10,791 nucleotides of DNA from JAFGKM01 sp964413825 (GTDB taxonomy: Bacteria; Ratteibacteria; UBA8468; B48-G9; JAFGKM01), in assembly GCA_964413825.1 (NCBI GenBank), contig CAYPTS010000070.1:1-10791 (forward strand), written 5' to 3'. Below, in pieces: positions 5,720 to 10,791 of this stretch (its first letter is position 1; every line of letters starts with the position of its first letter). The translations under genes were made by a program, and so were the position numbers. The notes below the pieces were generated by a model. It worked only from the letters and a program-made list of their open reading frames with translations. It was not told the origin of the DNA and did not search any database.

Positions 5720-6838
5720 TTACAGTATCTTTTCTTTTCGCAAGCGTTTAATTAGATTTGTTCTGCCCATGAATAAAGCCCCGAAACCTGCGGGAATCGA
5801 TATTATGTTTATGAGAATCTTTGCCGTAGGATTAATTGATAAAATGGTAAACAGGAATATCCCTATGAGTGTGGCGAGAAGCCATACAGACGTTCTTTCC
5901 TGCATTTTAAACAGTATTGTCCTGCCTATAAATATGGCCGGGAAGGTTCTGGACAGGTATATGGATGAGAAAAACATTGATGCGGCAATAAGCCCGAGCG
6001 GCGCGCCCACGATTGTTATGAAAATTACGGGTAATGCGATTAATGTGAGCACGATGAAGACCATGCCTGCTCCGAAACATTGAATGAATTTCCTGCCGGA
6101 AAGCCCTGCGGTCTGTTTGAACAGGTTGGGAAACATGCCGAGCATCAAAAGCATGGGGAATAAAAGGGAGAAGAAGGTGTAAAAGCGTTTCAACAGATTT
6201 ACCGGGGCGGTGTCCTTTGCCCGTTCGGTAAAAGGCCTGTTCCATTTTATCAGTCCTGCCACGTTAAGTCCGGTCAGGTCCATTTCCTCGGGAGTGTTAT
6301 AAGTCAGGTCTCCGTGGACAAGAATATCCGGTGCGAAGTAAATCTTGTTTCCGTATATGGCGATGTCGTTAAACTCTCCCCCTATAAAGATGTTGCTGCC
6401 CCAGACGATGGTTTTTCCCTTAACGTTTCCATAGATGCGTATTCTTTCCGCGCTCGCTCTCAGGTTGCCGTCGGTAGATGTTCTGATGCGTATGTTTCTT
6501 CCGAAGGCGGTCATGCTTCCGGATATGTCGCCTTCCACGCTTATGGTGTTGCCTATCAGATAGATATCCTCGCCGGCGTTGCCCTCGAAATTGACGTTGA
6601 ACCCTATTCCGATGAAATCTCCGTGGACGTCGGTAGCGGTGAAAATATTTCGTCCGATGCCGATGAATTCGTTTTGCAGTTTTGCCGTGATTGTTATTTC
6701 GTCTCCGATGGCGAATATTTCTTCGGTGGGCGGGCCTTCGATAAGAATGGATTCTCCCATGGAAATTCTTGCTTCAAGAAATCCCGGCGTTAAAAATGCC
6801 GCAAGAAGAAGTGCGGTTGCCAGCAGTTTTTTTTTCAT
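5720..6838 (-). CDS. Exported beta-helix (bactofilin-like) domain plus C-terminal membrane segments
   Basis: A 372-residue protein with a signal peptide (MKKKLLATALLLAAFLTPGF, cleavage probably near residue 23). It is followed by a beta-rich domain with a strict 17-residue repeat: the small residue at the turn recurs at positions 45, 62, 79, 96, 113, 130 (Ala) and 147, then 163. Each rung has the form G-x-x-I/V followed by alternating hydrophobics, the pattern of a right-handed beta-helix as in bactofilins (polymer-forming cytoskeletal family). From about residue 219 the chain turns hydrophobic, with four or five membrane segments (about 219-238, 254-276, 278-296, 317-335, 340-357), and ends in a basic tail RLRKEK. 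The signal peptide would put the beta-helix in the periplasm, unlike classical cytosolic bactofilins. It starts 1 nt after the preceding stop and lacks a clear Shine-Dalgarno, so translation is probably coupled. Precise role unknown. Confidence 0.82.
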   Translation of the reverse strand: MKKKLLATALLLAAFLTPGFLEARISMGESILIEGPPTEEIFAIGDEITITAKLQNEFIGIGRNIFTATDVHGDFIGIGFNVNFEGNAGEDIYLIGNTISVEGDISGSMTAFGRNIRIRTSTDGNLRASAERIRIYGNVKGKTIVWGSNIFIGGEFNDIAIYGNKIYFAPDILVHGDLTYNTPEEMDLTGLNVAGLIKWNRPFTERAKDTAPVNLLKRFYTFFSLLFPMLLMLGMFPNLFKQTAGLSGRKFIQCFGAGMVFIVLTLIALPVIFITIVGAPLGLIAASMFFSSIYLSRTFPAIFIGRTILFKMQERTSVWLLATLIGIFLFTILSINPTAKILINIISIPAGFGALFMGRTNLIKRLRKEKIL

Positions 6839-6839
6839 T

Positions 6840-7298
6840 TTACAGTTTTTTTATCAGTGCCGTTTCATCGCACCTCGGAAATTTCGGGCAGTTGATGCAG
6901 TCGCTCCATACCTTATGGGGGAGTTTCGACTTGATGATTTTCTGGAAGCCGAACTTTTCAAAAAAGACCGGAACGTACGTCAGTACGAAAATCTTTTTCA
7001 GTTCCATCTCTTTCGCTTCTTCGAGAAGCTTGCTTACAAGCAGGTTTCCGTACTGTTTTTTCTGGTGTTTTTTTAAAACGGCAAGCGACCTGATTTCACC
7101 AAGGTCTTCCCACATTATCTTGAGCGCTCCGCATCCTATCACTTTCCCGTTCAGTTCTATAACGGAAAAGTTTCTTAATCCTTCGTAGAGTTGATTCAGC
7201 GAAACCGGAAGCATTTTGCCCTCGTCCGCGAAAGTGTTTATAAGTTTCCTTATGTTGTTCACATCCGCCATTCCAGCTTTTCTTATAATAGGTTTCAT
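6840..7298 (-). CDS. argA: Short-form N-acetylglutamate synthase (GNAT family)
   Basis: A 152-residue GNAT acetyltransferase closely resembling the short, kinase-domain-free ArgA type of N-acetylglutamate synthase, which transfers acetyl from acetyl-CoA to glutamate as the first step of arginine synthesis. The family-specific signs are MWEDLGEIRSLAV (62-74), FVLTYVPVFFEKFGF (104-118) and the C-terminal cysteine motif LPHKVWSDCINCPKFPRCDE (126-145) with Cys134, Cys137 and Cys143. The CoA-binding loop, normally Q/R-x-x-G-x-G/A, reads Q79-KKQ-Y-G84, so the first glycine is Gln. It starts 6 nt after the purN stop without a strong ribosome site. It stands two genes before argG in the same unit, which supports the arginine role. 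A generic N-acetyltransferase remains possible. Confidence 0.82.
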   Translation of the reverse strand: MKPIIRKAGMADVNNIRKLINTFADEGKMLPVSLNQLYEGLRNFSVIELNGKVIGCGALKIMWEDLGEIRSLAVLKKHQKKQYGNLLVSKLLEEAKEMELKKIFVLTYVPVFFEKFGFQKIIKSKLPHKVWSDCINCPKFPRCDETALIKKL

Positions 7299-7304
7299 TT
7301 TAGT

Positions 7305-7916
7305 TCAGGTGTTTATGTATACCTTCCTGCCCGATATGCTTATTTTTCCTTCTGCCAGAAGTTTTACGGTCAGCGGGTATACAAAATGTTCCTTCTCCTG
7401 TATTCGTTTGTGCAGGGTTTCGTGGGTGTCGTCTCTAAGGACAGGCACAACTGCCTGCAGTATTATCTGGCCGCTGTCAATCCCGCCTTCGACAAAGTGC
7501 GTGGTGCATCCTGTGAATTTCACGCCGTAATCGAGAGCCTGCTTCCATGATTCAAGTCCGGGGAATGCCGGCAGTAACGAGGGATGTATATTGATGATTT
7601 TTCCGTGGAACTCCTGTATGAAGTCTTCCTTCAGCACTCTCATGAAGCCGGCAAGGCAGACGAGGTCGACGTTACGGGTTTTCAGGGCTTTTATGTATTG
7701 GCTTTCCGTTTCAGGGGACAGAAAGGTCTTGTGTTTCTTTTCCGGTATGCAGATATGTTCTATCCCCGCGTTTTCGGCGATTTCCAGCGCTCCGCAGTCA
7801 GGAATATCGCTCAATACCACGCTTGTTTTCACCGGCAGTTTTTCTTTCCCGATGTAGTCGACAATCGCTTTAAGATTGCTTCCTTTTCCCGATGCGAGAA
7901 CCCCTATCGTAAACAT
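7305..7916 (-). CDS. purN: Phosphoribosylglycinamide formyltransferase (GAR transformylase 1)
   Basis: PurN transfers the formyl group of 10-formyltetrahydrofolate to glycinamide ribonucleotide, the third step of de novo purine synthesis. The 203-residue length is normal. The N-terminal phosphate-binding loop is VLASGKGSNLKAI (6-18). The catalytic triad is intact: Asn109 and His111 in INIHPSLLPAFPG, and Asp147 in GGIDSGQIILQ. The motif LAGFMRVL (88-95) and the CTTHFVEGGIDSG block are also typical. The start overlaps the end of the MerR-type gene by 13 nt, with AAGGGA about 10 nt upstream of the ATG, so it is read as part of the leftward operon. Confidence 0.96.
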   Translation of the reverse strand: MFTIGVLASGKGSNLKAIVDYIGKEKLPVKTSVVLSDIPDCGALEIAENAGIEHICIPEKKHKTFLSPETESQYIKALKTRNVDLVCLAGFMRVLKEDFIQEFHGKIINIHPSLLPAFPGLESWKQALDYGVKFTGCTTHFVEGGIDSGQIILQAVVPVLRDDTHETLHKRIQEKEHFVYPLTVKLLAEGKISISGRKVYINT

Positions 7917-8224
7917 TTTTTTATTTCCCTTACTTCCTTCAGGATTTTCATAAGAATCGTTTTGTCTGCCGCCCCTTTGTTTTTTTGAGATTTCTCGCGC
8001 AGTTTTTTCTTGGCGCCTTTTATCCTGTATCCCTTATTATAAACCAGAAACTTAATATTGTTAATTGCATCGATGTCTTTCTGCGTATAAATCCGGTGTC
8101 CCCTCTGGTCTCTTAGCGGACTGATGACTGAAAACTCCTTTTCCCAGAATCTGATGATATGTTCGGGTACGTCGACAATTTTGCTTACTTCGCCGATGTA
8201 ATGGAATTTTTCACCGTTTTTCAT
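7904..8224 (-). CDS. MerR-family DNA-binding protein without effector domain
   Basis: A 106-residue protein with a MerR-type winged helix-turn-helix: YIGEVSKIVDVPEHIIRFWEKEF (residues 9-31) and the wing SPLRDQRGHRIYTQKDIDAI (35-54). A basic linker KGYRIKGAKKKLRE follows, then a short C-terminal helix that probably dimerises. There is no room for a ligand- or metal-binding domain, and the single cysteine (residue 104) is not in a metal-site context. Family knowledge says MerR proteins activate promoters with long spacers; the target here is unknown. It overlaps the gpsA stop by 4 nt (ATGA) and the purN start by 13 nt, so it is tightly embedded in a biosynthetic operon and may regulate it. Confidence 0.88.
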   Translation of the reverse strand: MKNGEKFHYIGEVSKIVDVPEHIIRFWEKEFSVISPLRDQRGHRIYTQKDIDAINNIKFLVYNKGYRIKGAKKKLREKSQKNKGAADKTILMKILKEVREIKKCLR

Positions 8225-9210
8225 TCTGTCCCTGTTTTTCTCTGCATGAGCTTCTTTATTTCTCCTTCGGGTGCGGCGCCTTTGTATATTATGTCGTACA
8301 GCGAGCCGGTAATGGGGAGTTCGACGTTCATTTTTTTACCCAGTTTGTAGAAAGCCTTTGCCGTGGGTATGCCTTCTATTACCATTTTGTGCTTTTGCAG
8401 GTATTTTTCCATTCCTGTTTTTACCATGCCTTCGCCGAACGACCTGTTTCTGCTGTGGCCGCTGAAAGACGTAGTGATGAGGTCTCCTATGCCCGATAGG
8501 CCCCGGAATGTCTTTTCCCTGCCGCCGAGAGCGCAGCCGATTTTTATCATTTCGTTCAGTCCTCTCGTAAGATAAGATGCTTTGGTGTTTATTCCAAGTC
8601 CCAGCCCGTCAATTATTCCCGCCCCGATTGCTATGACGTTTTTAAAAGCGCCTCCGGTTTCGACTCCAGCGGCATCTACAGACGTATATACCCTTAATGT
8701 ATCACAATTCAAGAGGTTTTGAAAAAATACGCCGTTTTTTTTAAAAGACGCCGCTACAACGGCCGCCGACGGCATACCGGCGGCAAGTTCCCTTGCTATC
8801 GTAGGTCCTGAAAGTATGCCGAACGGTACGTTTGACGCTGTCTCATCCCTGAGAATTTCCGACATTCTCTTTCCTGTTGATATTTCTATTCCCTTTGTTC
8901 CGATGATAACCGGCTGTCCCCCGTAGAATCTTTTGAGTTTTTTGACGGTTTGCCTGAAATACGTTGAGCGTACAACCAGAATCAGGACGTCTGATTTTGA
9001 GAGTGTTTCTTCAATCGAACCGGTTATTGTCACGGATTCAGGGATAGCGAAACCCGGAAAATAGTCGGTATTTTCCCTGTGCTTTTTGAGGGACTCGCAG
9101 TTTTCGGCGATGGGCTCCCAGAGCGTTACCTTGTTTCCATTGCCGTCAAGAATCCGGGCAAGCGTTATACCCCATCCTCCGGCTCCTAAGATGCCTGTTT
9201 TTTTTCCCAT
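8221..9210 (-). CDS. gpsA: NAD(P)H-dependent glycerol-3-phosphate dehydrogenase
   Basis: GpsA reduces dihydroxyacetone phosphate to sn-glycerol-3-phosphate for phospholipid synthesis. The 329 residues are full length. The dinucleotide loop is GILGAGGWGITLA (6-18). IIGTKGIE (102-109), LSGPTIARELAAGMPSAA (133-150) and the substrate-site block VETGGAFKNVIAIGAGIIDG (183-202) with catalytic Lys190 are present. So are NTKASYLTRGLNEM and GDLITTSFSGHSRNRSFGEG (242-261). The start lies inside plsY (25-nt overlap) without a clear Shine-Dalgarno, so translation probably depends on plsY. The start codon is followed by GGG and a run of eight A. The gene product supplies the substrate of its upstream neighbour PlsY. 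Confidence 0.97.
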   Translation of the reverse strand: MGKKTGILGAGGWGITLARILDGNGNKVTLWEPIAENCESLKKHRENTDYFPGFAIPESVTITGSIEETLSKSDVLILVVRSTYFRQTVKKLKRFYGGQPVIIGTKGIEISTGKRMSEILRDETASNVPFGILSGPTIARELAAGMPSAAVVAASFKKNGVFFQNLLNCDTLRVYTSVDAAGVETGGAFKNVIAIGAGIIDGLGLGINTKASYLTRGLNEMIKIGCALGGREKTFRGLSGIGDLITTSFSGHSRNRSFGEGMVKTGMEKYLQKHKMVIEGIPTAKAFYKLGKKMNVELPITGSLYDIIYKGAAPEGEIKKLMQRKTGTE

Positions 9211-9812
9211 GGAAGTCTGATTTTGTTTTCCTTGTTTTTCAGAAGGCGTTTTATGTTGGAACGGTGCGTATAAACTATCATTATGGAAACAATGACGCCC
9301 GCGGCAGTGAAAACCGGGTTTTTATGAAAGGCGTGTATGAAAAACGGCATGGACAATGAAGCAGTGATTGAACCTGCTGAAACAAACCGGGTAGTTGCAG
9401 TGACTGCCGTCCAGATTAACAGAGCTATTAATGCAGGGAGGGGGAACAGGCCTATGATGACTCCAAAACTTGTTGAGACTCCCTTTCCCCCTCTGCCCCG
9501 CAAAAACAATGAAAAGTTATGTCCGATAATCGAGGCTATGCCGGTCGCTATAAGATAAGCAGGGTTTGTGAAGAAAACCTTTGCCGCCAGAACCGGAAGA
9601 AGTCCCTTAAGAATATCAAGTATAAGAACGGATATTCCCAATACAGGGCCTGCCGTCCTGTATACGTTGGTCGCACCGATATTGCCGCTGCCGTGCTTCC
9701 TTATGTCTATCTTTTTAACTGCCCGGCACAGCACGTATCCCCACGGGATGCTTCCGAATATATATGCGCCTGTAATAACGGACAAAACGGTTATCATACT
9801 GCTTCGTGGCAA
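9186..9812 (-). CDS. plsY: Acyl-phosphate:glycerol-3-phosphate acyltransferase
   Basis: PlsY is the membrane enzyme that moves an acyl group from acyl-phosphate to glycerol-3-phosphate, the first acylation of phospholipid synthesis. The 208-residue protein has about five membrane segments and the three cytoplasmic motifs of the family: GSGNIGATN (41-49), GHNFSLFLRGRGGKG (97-111) and a third around THRSNIKRLL (182-191). The start is uncertain. TTG at 9812 has AAAGG 8 nt upstream, lying inside the end of the corrinoid gene. ATG at 9797 would give 203 residues, matches the family N-terminus equally well, but has a poor ribosome site. I prefer TTG. It overlaps gpsA by 25 nt, and the two catalyse consecutive steps. 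The corrinoid gene stops 3 nt upstream. Confidence 0.95.
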   Translation of the reverse strand: MPRSSMITVLSVITGAYIFGSIPWGYVLCRAVKKIDIRKHGSGNIGATNVYRTAGPVLGISVLILDILKGLLPVLAAKVFFTNPAYLIATGIASIIGHNFSLFLRGRGGKGVSTSFGVIIGLFPLPALIALLIWTAVTATTRFVSAGSITASLSMPFFIHAFHKNPVFTAAGVIVSIMIVYTHRSNIKRLLKNKENKIRLPWEKKQAS

Positions 9813-9815
9813 AGA

Positions 9816-10454
9816 TTATACCTTTAACGCCTCTTTAACCTTGTCAACCGCGGTTGCGGCATCCGCGGCGTAAGCGTCCGCTCCTATCTCGTCTGCATAA
9901 CTCTGCGTGACGGGGGCTCCGCCGATGATAATCTTGACCTGTTCCCTTACACCGGCTGTTTTAAGCGCTTCGATAACGTCTTTCATTGAAACCATTGTTG
10001 TCGTCAGAAGCGCCGAAAGTCCTATTGCGGCGGCTCCGTTTTTCGCGGCTTCAACGAATTTTTCCGGCGGAACGTCTATGCCCAGGTCATCCACTGCAAA
10101 CCCTGCGCCTTTCCACATCATTACCACCAGGTTTTTTCCGATGTCGTGCAGGTCGCCCTTTACCGTTCCGATGGCTACTTTCGCTACCGGCTTGATGCCC
10201 GCCGCGGCGATGTGGGGTTCCATAACGTCCATTCCCGCATGCATTGCCCTTGCGGCAATCAAAACCTCGGGGACGTAAAATTCGTTGTTTTTAAATTTTG
10301 TTCCTACTACCATCATGCCTGCGATAAGCCCTTCGTTGAGAATTTTCTCGACGCCCAGGTTTTCTTTTATCGCCTGGTCAACAAGCTCCTTCACCTTCGG
10401 CGCGCTTCCCGCAATTACACTTTCCTTTATTCCTTGAAGAATATCTTCTGCCAT
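9816..10454 (-). CDS. Corrinoid (cobalamin)-binding methyltransferase protein, MtaC/MtbC type
   Basis: A 212-residue methyl-carrier protein of the kind that shuttles a methyl group on cobalamin between two partner methyltransferases. Residues 1-85 are the helical B12-binding cap domain (VEKILNEGLIAGMMVVGTKF, then YVPEVLIAARAMHAGM). Residues 90-212 are the Rossmann-like B12 domain, with the cobalt-ligating motif DLHDIG (101-106, His103), SALLTTTM (147-154) and IGGAPVT (177-183). Family members serve methanol, methylamine or methoxy-compound systems and some folate-linked ones; the substrate cannot be read from this protein alone, and no methyltransferase is in the window. AAGGAG lies 6 nt before the ATG. 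It is the first gene of the leftward operon, with a near-consensus promoter about 160 bp upstream. Confidence 0.93.
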   Translation of the reverse strand: MAEDILQGIKESVIAGSAPKVKELVDQAIKENLGVEKILNEGLIAGMMVVGTKFKNNEFYVPEVLIAARAMHAGMDVMEPHIAAAGIKPVAKVAIGTVKGDLHDIGKNLVVMMWKGAGFAVDDLGIDVPPEKFVEAAKNGAAAIGLSALLTTTMVSMKDVIEALKTAGVREQVKIIIGGAPVTQSYADEIGADAYAADAATAVDKVKEALKV

Positions 10455-10468
10455 TTTTCTCTCCTTTT

Positions 10469-10530
10469 ACCCCGAACTATTCCATGTATCTCTTACATGG
10501 TGAGGGGTTACGATTTGCTGTTTTTACCCC
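10469..10530 (-). promoter_or_regulatory. Leader with alternative hairpins upstream of the corrinoid gene
   Basis: Read on the minus strand, the leader has GGGGTAAAA (10530-10522), then AACCCC (10509-10504), then the perfect hairpin CCATGTA-AGAGA-TACATGG (10500-10482), then GGGGTAAAA (10473-10465) running straight into the ribosome site AAGGAG. The middle ACCCC can pair with either GGGGT, giving two mutually exclusive folds, one of which encloses the hairpin and ends at the ribosome site. This is the layout of a translation-control leader, but I recognise no known riboswitch consensus, and the segments are short. Confidence 0.3.
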
Positions 10531-10548
10531 AGCCGGTGTCTTGTGTCG

Positions 10549-10576
10549 GATTGCTTCGGCTTCGCCTCGCAATGAC
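10549..10576. repeat. Dispersed repeat (GTCATTGCGAG type), partial copy
   Basis: GATTGCTTCG (10549-10558) and CTCGCAATGAC (10566-10576) match the right half of the element at 5622-5706, with a different short spacer. The ATTGC and GCAAT ends (10550-10554, 10569-10573) pair and enclose GGC/GCC, forming a hairpin in the leader of the leftward operon. The left arm is absent, so this is a half copy. Confidence 0.7.
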
Positions 10577-10614
10577 AAGTGCAGTGAGGTTTTGTTTTTA
10601 ACCAAATTGCCTGT

Positions 10615-10642
10615 ATTATATACGGTCTATTTTTTATGTCAA
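10615..10642 (-). promoter_or_regulatory. Sigma70-type promoter of the leftward operon
   Basis: The minus strand reads TTGACA (10642-10637), a 16-bp spacer, then TATAAT (10620-10615): both hexamers are perfect consensus. Transcription would begin near 10608, giving a leader of about 150 nt before the corrinoid gene at 10454. It is the only strong promoter I see for the whole leftward unit. Confidence 0.8.
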
Positions 10643-10666
10643 ATTTTTTTGCGTCCGGTAAATCCC

Positions 10667-10694
10667 TTGATAAAAAAGAAAGATGATGTATAAT
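10667..10694 (+). promoter_or_regulatory. Sigma70-type promoter firing rightward
   Basis: TTGATA (10667-10672), a 16-bp spacer and a perfect TATAAT (10689-10694) form a strong promoter on the plus strand. Its -35 is 24 bp from the -35 of the leftward promoter, so the two are back to back. Transcription would begin near 10701 and leave the window to the right. Confidence 0.7.
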
Positions 10695-10784
10695 ATATCA
10701 CAATTATTTTGAAAACACAAGAAAAAAACGTAAATTCTGAGATTCCGACATAAGAATCCTTGGTAGTGAGGGGAAAGGAAAGAG

Positions 10785-10791
10785 TTGACGT
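10785..10791 (+). CDS. Possible start of a rightward gene cut by the window edge
   Basis: After the rightward promoter, GGGGAAAGGAA at 10770-10780 resembles a ribosome binding site and is followed 4 nt later by TTG at 10785. Only the first two codons are visible. A GTG at 10766 in another frame also stays open to the edge, but has no ribosome site. The gene may equally begin outside the window. Confidence 0.25.

Larger units (their letters stand above)
10455..10791. other. Non-coding divergent intergenic region
   Basis: This 337-bp stretch has no convincing gene. From left to right it holds the corrinoid ribosome site, a hairpin leader, a partial dispersed repeat, the leftward promoter, a 24-bp spacer between the two -35 boxes, the rightward promoter, and an A-rich leader with a weak GATTC/GAATC stem at 10741-10758. 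The predicted frames across it overlap the promoters and the repeat. Confidence 0.75.

Noticed and set aside
6579..7076. Plus-strand frame of 165 residues
   Set aside because: Antisense to the beta-helix protein and NAGS genes; composition is that of a shadow frame.
10455..10608. Cobalamin riboswitch in the corrinoid gene leader
   Set aside because: No B12-box-like GCCACTG motif or the long conserved core; only simple hairpins are visible, so the leader is reported only as a candidate of unknown type.
10484..10693. Plus-strand frame of 69 residues in the intergenic region
   Set aside because: It runs through the repeat and both promoters and has no ribosome binding site.

Overview
The window is a densely packed bacterial chromosome segment of ordinary base composition, with two opposed transcription units that converge at about 4402. 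It looks Gram-negative: there is a lipobox lipoprotein, a signal-peptide membrane protein with a likely periplasmic domain, and PlsY/GpsA phospholipid synthesis. The mix of short-form N-acetylglutamate synthase, stand-alone corrinoid protein, HerA-like ATPase and dispersed GTCATTGCGAG repeats would fit an uncultured anaerobe such as an Omnitrophota-type or deltaproteobacterial lineage. That placement is a weak guess, and nothing in the sequence fixes the phylum.

Rightward unit (1-4401): the tail of an unidentified gene; a small lipoprotein; a PPC/DUF296 protein; a DUF853 HerA-like ATPase; a DJ-1/PfpI protein; a small acidic-basic disordered-tail protein; and a D-2-hydroxyacid dehydrogenase with an altered nucleotide-binding loop. 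Several junctions are GTGA/ATGA or 8-nt overlaps, so most of this is probably one operon. No common pathway is evident.

Leftward unit (10454 down to 4404): corrinoid protein, plsY, gpsA, a MerR-type regulator, purN, a short argA-type N-acetylglutamate synthase, a predicted beta-helix membrane protein, and argG. Gaps are 1-6 nt or overlaps, except for 125 bp before argG that hold a palindromic repeat. GpsA makes glycerol-3-phosphate and PlsY acylates it. The NAGS and ArgG are the first and a late step of arginine synthesis. PurN acts in purine synthesis. The unit is a mixed biosynthetic operon.

The right end (10455-10791) is non-coding. It holds two near-consensus, back-to-back sigma70-type promoters: one drives the leftward operon and the other drives a gene starting at or beyond the right edge. 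The roughly 150-nt leader of the leftward operon carries a partial copy of the repeat and segments that could form alternative hairpins next to the corrinoid gene's ribosome binding site.

I see no CRISPR array, RNA gene, insertion sequence, phage gene or defence system. The points most worth checking are the exported 17-residue-period beta-helix protein, the lone corrinoid protein heading a lipid operon with a possible leader switch, the altered dehydrogenase loop, and the terminator-less convergence opposite argG.
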